The position numbers were made by a program, and so were the translations under genes. This document shows, one piece after another, positions 1 through 6,278 of a stretch of 6,278 nt of DNA. The stretch's first letter is position 1; every line of letters begins with the position of its first letter. The notes below the pieces were generated by a model, which saw nothing but the letters and a program-made list of their open reading frames with translations, was not told where the DNA came from and did no database searches. Source of the stretch: Acidimicrobiaceae bacterium UBA2093 (GTDB lineage Bacteria > Actinomycetota > Acidimicrobiia > Acidimicrobiales > Ilumatobacteraceae); NCBI GenBank assembly GCA_002331255.1, contig DCZD01000040.1, positions 1-6,278 on the forward strand, written 5' to 3'.

Positions 1-13
1 CCTTACTTCGCAT
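1..13 (-). other. Possible start of a further downstream gene at the edge
   Basis: After the prfB stop the minus strand runs 13 bases and then reads ATG CGA AGT AAG to the edge with no stop codon. This could be the first four codons of the next operon gene. Alternatively the AAGG at the very edge could be the ribosome binding site of a gene starting just outside. In other actinobacteria ftsE is often found near prfB, but four codons cannot identify anything. Confidence 0.2.
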
Positions 14-26
14 GGCTCAGACGGTG

Positions 27-1127
27 TCACGAAGTTTGCGCACGGCGCCAGCGGAGGTAGCCCTCCATGAATTCATCGAGATCACCGTCGAGCACTGCTG
101 CCACGTTTCCAGATTCGACTTCCGTGCGCAGGTCTTTCACCATCTGATATGGCTGCAACACATACGAGCGAATTTGGCTTCCCCATCCGATTTGAGCGGG
201 CTTGCCTGCGATGCGATCTCGCTCTGCTTGGTGTTCTTCTTCGATCTTTGCTGCGATCATCGCCTTCAGTCGCGACATCGCTTTCTCACGGTTCTGTAGC
301 TGACTGCGCTCTTCCTGGGACGTTGCAACAATGCCAGTCGGCTCGTGAATGAGTCTGACTGCCGATGATGTCTTGTTCACGTGCTGGCCGCCTGCACCCG
401 ACGCACGGAACACTTCCATTCTCACGTCAGATTCGTTGATGTCAACATCTGGAGCTTCCATCACCGGCCACACTTGGACCAATGCGAAGCTGGTCTGGCG
501 ACGACCTTGGTTGTCGAACGGACTGATACGTACCAGACGGTGAGTTCCACGTTCAGATGTCATGAGGCCATACGCGTATCGACCTTTGATAGTGAACTCG
601 GCTGACAAGATGCCTGCCTCTGTCCCCTGGCTCACATCGTCGACGTCAATGGTGAACCCACGGCGTTCAGCCCACCGCGTGTACATGCGCAAGATGAGTT
701 CGGTCCAGTCTTGGGCGTCGACTCCACCGTCTTTGGCATTGACCTGAACAATTGCGTCAGATTCATCATGCTCGCCGGTGAACAGGCTGCGCATTTCAAG
801 CACGGAGAGACGCTTTGACACCGTGACCAAACCGGCCTCGATGTCAGGTTCTTGTGACGCATCGTCTTCTTCACGCGCCAGTTCATGCAACACTTCGACG
901 TCTTCAACTGCACGCGCCAACGTTTCGTACTCGTCGATGTCGCCCTTCACATTGGAGTACTCCGTGTTGACCTGTTTGGCACGCTCCTGATCGTCCCATA
1001 GGTCAGGTTTCGAGATCTCGACCTCGAGATCTGCGATGCGCTCTCGCAGAGCGTCGATACGCAGATACGCACTCGCCTCTTTTAGGCGTTGAGACACGTC
1101 ACGAATGTCAGTGGTGAAATCACGCAT
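27..1127 (-). CDS. prfB: Peptide chain release factor 2 (RF2)
   Basis: RF2 enters the ribosomal A site at UGA or UAA and triggers hydrolysis of the finished peptide from tRNA. The 366-residue protein is of normal family length. Seen directly: an N-terminal helical domain (about 1-115), the stop-codon-reading SPF tripeptide at 202-204 (RF1 would have PxT), the catalytic GGQ loop at 246-248 within SGAGGQHVNKT, and the conserved IGWGSQIRSYV segment near 313-323. SPF makes it RF2 rather than RF1. The reading frame is continuous through residues 21-22 (Tyr-Leu), where many bacteria have an in-frame UGA and a programmed +1 shift, so RF2 level cannot be autoregulated that way here. Four residues before GGQ lies Ala-Ser, not the Thr-Ser of E. 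coli K-12. The ATG lies 9 bases after the secA stop with a good Shine-Dalgarno, which points to co-transcription with secA. Confidence 0.97.
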   Translation of the reverse strand: MRDFTTDIRDVSQRLKEASAYLRIDALRERIADLEVEISKPDLWDDQERAKQVNTEYSNVKGDIDEYETLARAVEDVEVLHELAREEDDASQEPDIEAGLVTVSKRLSVLEMRSLFTGEHDESDAIVQVNAKDGGVDAQDWTELILRMYTRWAERRGFTIDVDDVSQGTEAGILSAEFTIKGRYAYGLMTSERGTHRLVRISPFDNQGRRQTSFALVQVWPVMEAPDVDINESDVRMEVFRASGAGGQHVNKTSSAVRLIHEPTGIVATSQEERSQLQNREKAMSRLKAMIAAKIEEEHQAERDRIAGKPAQIGWGSQIRSYVLQPYQMVKDLRTEVESGNVAAVLDGDLDEFMEGYLRWRRAQTS

Positions 1128-1134
1128 GTTGGGG

Positions 1135-1138
1135 CCTC
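1135..1138 (-). promoter_or_regulatory. Ribosome binding site of prfB overlapping the secA stop
   Basis: On the minus strand the bases read GAGG, 7 bases before the prfB ATG. The first two bases are the last two of the secA TGA stop codon. This placement fixes the prfB start and allows ribosomes ending on secA to reinitiate on prfB. The motif is directly visible; coupling is inferred. Confidence 0.65.
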
Positions 1139-3926
1139 AAGCAGCGCCGTGGCACTGCTTGTACTTTCGCCCTGAGCCACACGGGCACGGAGCATTTCGT
1201 GGGGTGTTGGACCAGTCGTCGTCATCTTTACGGACGGTTCGTTGCGCTGAAACCTGCTGGGAATCGGCCTGCGCGGCGAGCAATGCGGGGTCAACCCCTT
1301 CTGCAGCAGCCGCTGCGAGGAAACCATCGTTGCTGACGTTTTCGCTTGAGGTCTCTTGGATGTCGCGCACCACGACTGACGGCTCGTCGTCGCTCACGAC
1401 CTGTACATGCATGATGTACCGCACAAAATCTTGAGCGATTCCTTTCATCATGGCGCCGAACATTTCGTAGCCTTCGCGCTGCCATTCAGACAGTGGATCC
1501 TTCTGACCCATGGCTCGAAGGTTGATGCCTTCTTGCAGATAGTCCATCTCTTCGAGGTGCTCACGCCAACGCTGATCGATGATGCGCAACATCACTTGAC
1601 GCTCGATCTCTCGCATGGTGTCAGCGCTGAGGTCGGCCTCGCGACGCGCATAGTGCGCAGAGGCATCGGCCATGACTAAGTCGTACATGGCATCAGTGTC
1701 CACACAATCGTCTAACTGCTCGACCGTCACGATGGCCGGCCAGTATGAGCGCAGCTCGGTGGAGAGCCCGTCAAGATCCCACTCATCATCGGCTTCAGAC
1801 ACGCAATACGTTTCAATCAATGAATCAACTGCTTCAGCCAGGTACTCCATAGCCGCGGCTTTGAGGTCGACCCCTTCAAGGATCTGGTCGCGGCGCATAT
1901 AGATGACCTTGCGCTGCTCGTTCATGACCTCGTCGTACTTGAGAACGTTCTTGCGAATCTCAGCGTTGCGTTGCTCGACGGTGGTCTGGGCCCGTTCGAT
2001 CGCCTTCGTGACCATCTTTGCCTCGATTGCTTCATCGTCAGGAAGCGCACGACCCATCACCCAACTCAGTGCACCAGTGGCGAACAGGCGGAGAAGTTCG
2101 TCGTCGAGGCTGAGATAGAAACGACTCTCACCTGGATCACCCTGACGCCCAGAACGACCACGCAACTGGTTGTCGATGCGACGGCTTTCATGTCGCTCGG
2201 TGCCGAGCACGTAGAGGCCCCCGAGCGCACGAATCTGGTCGCCCTCTGCTTTGCATTCCGCAGTGAACTCGCTGAGTAACTGCTGGTAACGAGATTGTGC
2301 AGCAGCGCGTTGCTCGGCGAACTCGGCAGGAATGTTTCCCTCGACAAAAGGCAGCGCATGGTCGTCTTCGAGCGTCAACGGGTCGAAGCCTTCGTTCACA
2401 ACCTTCTGATGCGCCAGACCCTCAGGATTTCCACCGAGAAGAATGTCGACACCACGACCAGCCATGTTCGTGGCGACTGTGACGGCGCCGAGCCGTCCCG
2501 CTTGCGTCACGATGTGCGCTTCGCGCGTGTGCTGCTTGGCGTTCAACACTTCGTGATGGACACCACGTTTGGTGAGCTCTCGCGACAGATGTTCACTCTT
2601 TTCCACGCTGATCGTGCCAACGAGTACGGGCTGTCCTTTTGAATGCTTCTCGACGATGTCGTCAACAACTGCACGAAACTTGGCGACCTCAGACTTGTAG
2701 ATGAGGTCTGCCTGATCCGCTCGCGCCGGTGGCTTGTTGGTGGGAATAGGCACCACCTGCAAGCCGTACGTGTTCATGAGCTCGGCTGCTTCGGTCTGAG
2801 CGGTACCGGTCATCCCGGACAACTTGTCGTACATGCGGAAGTAGTTCTGTAATGTGATTGTCGCGAGGGTCTGATTCTCTTCCTTGATGCGGACGCCCTC
2901 TTTTGCTTCGACAGCTTGGTGGATGCCTTCGCTCCAACGTCGACCCTCGAGAATTCGGCCGGTGAATTCGTCGACGATCTTCACATCGCCGGCCTGCACG
3001 ATGTAGTCCTTGTCGCGCCGGTATAGCTCTTTTGCCTTCAGTGCGACCTGAAGTTGATGAACCAAGTTCTGCTGCACTTCGTCATACAAATTCTCGATGC
3101 CAAGTTCGCTTTCGACCTTCTCGATGCCAGCTTCGGTGGGAATGACGATCCGCTTGTCTTCCTGCACTTCGTAGTCGACATCGCGTTGCAAGGACCGGAC
3201 GATGGATGCGAACTTGTAATACAACTGGGCTGCGTCGGCGATGCGGCCGGAGATGATGAGCGGTGTACGAGCTTCGTCGATGAGAATGCTGTCGACTTCG
3301 TCGACGATGGCGAAGTTGTGTCCGCGTTGCACTTTCTCTTGCAGTGTTCCGGCCATGTTGTCACGTAAGTAGTCGAAGCCGAACTCATTGTTCGTTCCGT
3401 ACGTGATGTCGCATGCGTACTCGGCACGCTTCAACCACGGACTCTCGCGGTGCCCTGGAATGACGAGACCAACGGACAGTCCCATCCACCGATGGATACG
3501 CCCCATCCACTCAGAGTCGCGTCGAGCTAGGTAATCGTTGACGGTGATCTGATGCACACCCTTTCCGGACAGGCCGTTCAGGTATGCGGGCAACGTCGAC
3601 ACGAGGGTCTTTCCTTCACCCGTCTTCATTTCGGCAATCCACCCGAAGTGCAGAGCCGCACCACCCATGAGCTGTACGTCGTAATGGCGCTGGCCAATGA
3701 CACGAGAGGCACCCTCACGCAGAGCCGCGAAGGCCTCCACCAAGATGTCATCGAGGTCGGCGCCCCGATCGAGGCGTTCGCGGAATTCTGTGGTCTTGGC
3801 TCGAAGTGCGTCATCCGACAGTGCCACCATGGAATCGGACAATGCGTTGACTTCAGGGATGATTCCCTGAAGGGCCTTCACCCGCTTGCCATCACCGGCA
3901 CGAAGAATGCGGTCGAGAAGTGCCAT
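1137..3926 (-). CDS. secA: Preprotein translocase ATPase SecA (SecA1 type)
   Basis: SecA binds unfolded secretory proteins and uses ATP to push them through the SecYEG channel in the cytoplasmic membrane. The 929-residue product has every expected part in order: Walker A MKTGEGKT at 100-107, the Walker B DEVD at 209-212 followed by IDEARTPLIISG, the preprotein-binding region including VDEFTGRILEGRRWSEG at 318-334, GMTGT at 371-375, motif V at 484-494, QLRGRSGRQGD at 587-597, the helical scaffold and wing (about 610-840), an acidic, Ala- and Gln-rich linker (about 845-910), and the terminal zinc motif CPC-x8-CH (C914, C916, C925, H926). Full length and the zinc tail indicate the essential SecA1 rather than an accessory SecA2. 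Motif V carries Val493 where Thr is usual. I chose the ATG at 3926 because the product then begins MALLDRIL like other family members and sits 13 bases after comF. An in-frame GTG at 3962 would add 12 residues and overlap comF by 23 bases. Neither start has a strong Shine-Dalgarno. Confidence 0.97.
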   Translation of the reverse strand: MALLDRILRAGDGKRVKALQGIIPEVNALSDSMVALSDDALRAKTTEFRERLDRGADLDDILVEAFAALREGASRVIGQRHYDVQLMGGAALHFGWIAEMKTGEGKTLVSTLPAYLNGLSGKGVHQITVNDYLARRDSEWMGRIHRWMGLSVGLVIPGHRESPWLKRAEYACDITYGTNNEFGFDYLRDNMAGTLQEKVQRGHNFAIVDEVDSILIDEARTPLIISGRIADAAQLYYKFASIVRSLQRDVDYEVQEDKRIVIPTEAGIEKVESELGIENLYDEVQQNLVHQLQVALKAKELYRRDKDYIVQAGDVKIVDEFTGRILEGRRWSEGIHQAVEAKEGVRIKEENQTLATITLQNYFRMYDKLSGMTGTAQTEAAELMNTYGLQVVPIPTNKPPARADQADLIYKSEVAKFRAVVDDIVEKHSKGQPVLVGTISVEKSEHLSRELTKRGVHHEVLNAKQHTREAHIVTQAGRLGAVTVATNMAGRGVDILLGGNPEGLAHQKVVNEGFDPLTLEDDHALPFVEGNIPAEFAEQRAAAQSRYQQLLSEFTAECKAEGDQIRALGGLYVLGTERHESRRIDNQLRGRSGRQGDPGESRFYLSLDDELLRLFATGALSWVMGRALPDDEAIEAKMVTKAIERAQTTVEQRNAEIRKNVLKYDEVMNEQRKVIYMRRDQILEGVDLKAAAMEYLAEAVDSLIETYCVSEADDEWDLDGLSTELRSYWPAIVTVEQLDDCVDTDAMYDLVMADASAHYARREADLSADTMREIERQVMLRIIDQRWREHLEEMDYLQEGINLRAMGQKDPLSEWQREGYEMFGAMMKGIAQDFVRYIMHVQVVSDDEPSVVVRDIQETSSENVSNDGFLAAAAAEGVDPALLAAQADSQQVSAQRTVRKDDDDWSNTPRNAPCPCGSGRKYKQCHGAA

Positions 3927-3939
3927 GCGAGTGTCCAGC

Positions 3940-4500
3940 CTATCGGTGCGCACCTCGACCACGCCGGCGATAGGTCACTGCCACAGCATGCACATGCTCT
4001 ACTCCTTCAGCGCGAAGGGCCTGTGCTGCGGCTCGCAGGGTGGCGCCCGTGGTGATCACGTCATCTATGACCACGACACATCTCACGTCGCGACGAACAC
4101 GCGCACGGAATCGTGGTCGACTCAATCGAATCAATCTGTTCTGCCCCGCTTGCGACTCACGATTCACACGTTTCAAAAGGCGCTTGCATGGAAGATGTAA
4201 TTCGCGAGCTACTGCTCGAGCAAGCCATTCCGCCTGATCGAGTCCACGCTCACGCACACGGCGCGTCGTGGTGGGAGCCCATGTGATGGCCTGTGGATGT
4301 GGCTCGATGTCTTGCAGCAGTGGCACAAGAAATTCAGCAAGTGTCGCTGCTTGACCGCGGTCGTTCTGGTACTTGAGTGCGAGGATCCGTCGCCGCACGT
4401 CTCCGTCGTGCTCGACTGCGGCACACAATGTGAGGCTCGGTTCAACGACACGAAATGAAGCCTCGATTGGCGTCGTGACTTGGATACGGTTGCCGTGCAT
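3940..4500 (-). CDS. ComF-like phosphoribosyltransferase, short form without zinc ribbon
   Basis: The protein belongs to the ComF/ComFC phosphoribosyltransferase family, named for its part in DNA uptake in competent bacteria; its substrate is not established and actinobacterial members often occur without a known competence role. In the 186-residue product (from the ATG at 4500) I see the ILALKYQ segment at 39-45, APTTTRRVRERGLDQAE at 75-91 (family form PVPLxxxRxxxRGFNQAE), SQAG at 116-119, and the PRPP-binding loop VVVIDDVITTGAT at 142-154 with Asp146 and Asp147. The usual N-terminal zinc ribbon with paired cysteines is absent: the only cysteines are at 26, 105 and 141. The C-terminus is short and Arg-rich. 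It precedes secA by 13 bases, so it is probably the first gene of that operon. Other starts exist: GTG at 4512 and ATG at 4593. The last would run antisense across the first part of the YczE-like gene and adds only a basic tail, still without a CxxC pair. Confidence 0.85.
   Translation of the reverse strand: MHGNRIQVTTPIEASFRVVEPSLTLCAAVEHDGDVRRRILALKYQNDRGQAATLAEFLVPLLQDIEPHPQAITWAPTTTRRVRERGLDQAEWLARAVARELHLPCKRLLKRVNRESQAGQNRLIRLSRPRFRARVRRDVRCVVVIDDVITTGATLRAAAQALRAEGVEHVHAVAVTYRRRGRGAHR
4485..4490 (+). promoter_or_regulatory. Possible -10 element for a leaderless YczE-like transcript
   Basis: TACGGT fits the TANNNT form of the actinobacterial -10 box and ends 8 bases before the ATG at 4499, so transcription could start at or next to the start codon. 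No Shine-Dalgarno is visible before this ATG or the one at 4517, which is compatible with a leaderless message. No good -35 box is present. Such a short motif arises often by chance, so this is only a suggestion. Confidence 0.22.
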
Positions 4501-5152
4501 GTCCCCTACCACCGAAATGCGGCCTCTGTCTGAACGCTTCTTTGAACGTGTTGCACGATGTGCACTCGGCCTTGCATGTTTCGGCACAGGCATTGCGTGC
4601 TTCGTAAAATCTGAAGCGGGCGTACCACCGTGGGACGTGTTTCATCAAGGTGTCGCCGGCCGCAGCGACTTGCGCATGGGGACCGTCATCGTGATCACCG
4701 GCATCGCATTACTTGTCCTCTGGATTCCACTTCGGCAACGACCTGGCATAGGCACCATCATGAACGCTCTTGAAATTGGCCTCGTCGAGAACCTTGCCGA
4801 AGACTTGCTTCCCGATACCGGTCACGTTGTCGGGCGACTCGCTTATCTGGCGCTCGGCATGTTGCTCATCGCAGGAGGATCGGGCCTCTACATCGGCGCG
4901 GAACTTGGCACCGGACCACGAGACGGTTTGATGGTCGGCATCAACCAGCGCTTTGGCGTCAGCATCCGACTCGCGCGGACAATTGTCGAAGTCGTCGTAA
5001 TGATCGTCGGGCTGACACTTGGCGGCACCATCGGCGTCGGCACGTTCATCTTCGCGTTTGGCATCGGGCCACTCGTGCAAACAATGCTCGGTGTGTTCAA
5101 GATGGCACCGTCGACCATTGCGGCGGCCTCATCCGAAGCCGCCGAACAATGA
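4499..5152 (+). CDS. YczE/YyaS/YitT-like integral membrane protein
   Basis: This is a polytopic cytoplasmic-membrane protein of the YczE-like family, whose transport or other function is unknown; in Bacillus, yczE sits beside sfp near surfactin synthesis genes. The 217-residue product has hydrophobic segments near residues 18-36, 60-78, 84-101, 113-134, 158-177 and 179-198, so probably six spans with no cleavable signal peptide. Family marks are PPWDVFHQG at 43-51 and GPRDGLMVG at 139-147, plus GIGT at 83-86 and GVGT at 179-182. These pairs are all exactly 96 residues apart, showing an internal duplication. The tail after 200 is Ala- and Ser-rich and ends EAAEQ. The ATG at 4517 would give 211 residues starting MRPLSERF and is equally acceptable from homology. 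It is divergent from the comF-like gene, overlapping its start, and convergent with ahcY 25 bases away. No neighbour reveals its role. Confidence 0.85.
   Translation: MSPTTEMRPLSERFFERVARCALGLACFGTGIACFVKSEAGVPPWDVFHQGVAGRSDLRMGTVIVITGIALLVLWIPLRQRPGIGTIMNALEIGLVENLAEDLLPDTGHVVGRLAYLALGMLLIAGGSGLYIGAELGTGPRDGLMVGINQRFGVSIRLARTIVEVVVMIVGLTLGGTIGVGTFIFAFGIGPLVQTMLGVFKMAPSTIAAASSEAAEQ
4509..4513 (-). promoter_or_regulatory. Possible ribosome binding site of the comF-like gene
   Basis: The minus strand reads GGTGG here, 8 bases before the ATG at 4500. It is one mismatch from GGAGG and at a suitable distance, so it favours the ATG at 4500. A second purine run, AGAGG, lies further upstream, 10 bases from the alternative GTG at 4512, so the choice is not settled. 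I found no convincing -35/-10 pair upstream on the minus strand in 4501-4620. Confidence 0.35.
5121..5144. terminator. Possible two-way hairpin at the YczE-like/ahcY junction
   Basis: CGGCGGC at 5121-5127 is the exact reverse complement of GCCGCCG at 5138-5144, with a 10-base loop. It lies inside the last codons of the plus-strand gene and about 33 bases past the ahcY stop on the other strand. No T-run follows on either side, so it is not a classical intrinsic terminator. It could slow or end ahcY transcripts before they run into the opposing gene, or simply reflect Ala-rich codons (Ala-Ala-Ala ... Ala-Ala). Confidence 0.25.
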
Positions 5153-5177
5153 CGGCCCGGATGCTGCGCGACCTGAG

Positions 5178-6278
5178 TTAGTAGCGGTAGTGCTCGGGCT
5201 TGAACGGGCCCGTCGGCTCGATGCCGAGGTACTCCGCTTGCTCGTCAGTCAGTCTGGTGAGTCGCACTCCGAGCGCGTCAAGGTGTGCGAGCGCAACCTT
5301 CTCGTCGAGGTGCTTCGGCAACACGTAGACACCCACTGGGTATTTGTCGGTGTGGTTGAACAATTCGATCTGAGCTATCACTTGGTTGCTGAACGAACAG
5401 CTCATCACGAATGACGGGTGACCAGTGGCGCAACCGAGGTTCACGAGGCGACCTTCCGCCAGCACTATGACCGCGTGACCGTCTTGAAACGTCCAGAGGT
5501 CTGTTCCCGGCTTCAACTCGTCACGTGTTGCTCCGCTACGAGCAAGTCCAGCCATGTCGATTTCGTTGTCGAAGTGGCCGATGTTGCAGACAATCGCGTT
5601 GTGCTTCATCTTGGCCATGTCCTCGACCGTGATGATGGCCTCGTTGCCAGTTGCTGTTACAAAGATGTCGGCTTGGCCGACGACGTTTTCGAGGGTGTCA
5701 ACTTGGTAACCCTCCATCGCTGCTTGCAACGCATTGATCGGGTCGATCTCTGTAACGACGACTCGCGCGCCCTGGCCACGAAGGCTCTGGGCACACCCCT
5801 TGCCCACATCGCCGTAACCAAGGACCACAGCAAACTTGCCCGCGATCATGATGTCGGTCGCACGGTTGATGGCATCAATCAGTGAGTGACGACAGCCATA
5901 GAGGTTGTCAAATTTGCTCTTTGTGACACTGTCGTTCACGTTGATCGCCGGGAATAGCAATTCGCCCTTCTCTGCCATCTTGTAGAGACGCTTCACGCCG
6001 GTCGTGGTCTCTTCGGTCACGCCTTTCACGGACTTCGCCATGGTCGTCCACTTAGTGGGCTCGGTCTTCAGCGAGCGCTGCAACAAACCGAGCACAATTG
6101 CCAACTCTGGGTTCGACGCCGTTGTCGGATCGGGAACTTCACCCGTGCCCTCGTATTCAACGCCTTTGTGCAAGAGCAATGTGGCGTCGCCACCATCGTC
6201 GAGAATCATGTTCGGAAGACCACCATCGGGCCACGTCATCATCTGCTCCGTGCACCACCAGTACTCCTCGAGGGTCTC
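5178..6278 (-). CDS. ahcY: S-adenosylhomocysteinase, N-terminus cut by window edge
   Basis: The enzyme reversibly splits S-adenosylhomocysteine into adenosine and homocysteine in the cytoplasm, removing the inhibitory by-product of methyltransferases and feeding homocysteine back to methionine. It works as an NAD-bound oligomer. The 366 residues seen start in mid-gene at ETLEEYWWCTEQ, directly before the internal Met-Met at 6237-6242, so that Met is not the true start. About 110-130 residues are missing compared with the usual 470-495. Visible parts: the long-form insert around GVEYEGTGEVPDP, TEETTTG with the catalytic-type Glu90, NVNDSVTKSKFDN with Lys120 and Asp124, the NAD loop GYGDVGKG at 154-161, NIGHFDNEID, and the typical C-terminus KPEHYRY whose Lys and Tyr reach into a neighbouring subunit's NAD site. 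No key residue is missing. It converges with the YczE-like gene; its promoter lies outside the window. Confidence 0.97.
   Translation of the reverse strand, partial: ETLEEYWWCTEQMMTWPDGGLPNMILDDGGDATLLLHKGVEYEGTGEVPDPTTASNPELAIVLGLLQRSLKTEPTKWTTMAKSVKGVTEETTTGVKRLYKMAEKGELLFPAINVNDSVTKSKFDNLYGCRHSLIDAINRATDIMIAGKFAVVLGYGDVGKGCAQSLRGQGARVVVTEIDPINALQAAMEGYQVDTLENVVGQADIFVTATGNEAIITVEDMAKMKHNAIVCNIGHFDNEIDMAGLARSGATRDELKPGTDLWTFQDGHAVIVLAEGRLVNLGCATGHPSFVMSCSFSNQVIAQIELFNHTDKYPVGVYVLPKHLDEKVALAHLDALGVRLTRLTDEQAEYLGIEPTGPFKPEHYRY

Noticed and set aside
3927..3962. GTG start at 3962 for secA
   Set aside because: It adds 12 residues not typical of SecA, overlaps comF by 23 bases, and has no better ribosome binding site than the ATG at 3926.
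3552..4055. Open frame of 167 codons on the plus strand opposite the start of secA and the end of comF
   Set aside because: It lies entirely antisense to two well-supported genes, shows no recognisable motif, and its amino-acid pattern is that expected from reading their codons backwards.
4373..4498. Upstream ATG at 4373 for the YczE-like gene
   Set aside because: The added 42 residues are antisense to comF, polar and Arg-rich, and unlike the short N-terminus expected before the first membrane span.
4501..4593. N-terminal extension of the ComF-like protein to an ATG at 4593
   Set aside because: The extra 31 residues are merely basic, add no zinc-binding cysteines, and run antisense over the first membrane span of the YczE-like gene.
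5418..5885. Open frame of 155 codons on the plus strand inside ahcY
   Set aside because: It is antisense to conserved ahcY motifs, including the NAD loop, and has no family resemblance or ribosome binding site that I can see.
5178..6242. ahcY as a complete gene starting at the Met at 6242
   Set aside because: The frame stays open to the window edge and encodes the conserved segment TLEEYWWCTEQ directly before that Met, so the gene is cut by the edge, not short.

Overview
This is a very densely coded stretch of a bacterial chromosome. It holds five recognisable genes, and the longest gap between genes is about 25 bases. I see no RNA gene, insertion sequence, prophage, CRISPR array or other mobile DNA, and no stretch above 300 bases without a gene. 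Base composition is moderately GC-rich (mid-50s percent, judged by eye). The encoded proteins look actinobacterial: SecA has the long actinobacterial form with a C-terminal zinc motif, RF2 is read without the usual frameshift, and S-adenosylhomocysteinase lies close to comF and secA as it does in Mycobacterium. The moderate GC and compact layout would suit an aquatic lineage such as Acidimicrobiia, but that placement is an inference.

Layout from the left. On the minus strand, read right to left, lies a tight cluster of comF-like phosphoribosyltransferase (3940-4500), secA (1137-3926) and prfB (27-1127). Their spacings are 13 and 9 bases, so they are probably one transcript. The first 26 bases lie downstream of prfB and may hold the start or ribosome binding site of another gene outside the window. 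On the plus strand, 4499-5152 encodes a YczE-like membrane protein that is divergent from comF, and their candidate ATG codons overlap on one CATG. It converges on ahcY (minus, 5178 to the right edge), which lacks its N-terminal quarter because the window ends.

Functionally, secA (protein export motor) and prfB (termination at UGA and UAA) are core growth genes. The comF-like gene travels with secA in actinobacteria but here lacks the usual zinc-binding N-terminus. ahcY recycles S-adenosylhomocysteine. The YczE-like gene has no clear functional tie to the others.

I found no new biological system. The points worth a second look are the shortened ahcY-comF-secA neighbourhood with an inverted membrane gene, the overlapping divergent start codons, the reduced ComF protein, the gapless 96-residue internal repeat in the YczE-like protein, and the frameshift-free prfB that keeps the residues around the old frameshift site.
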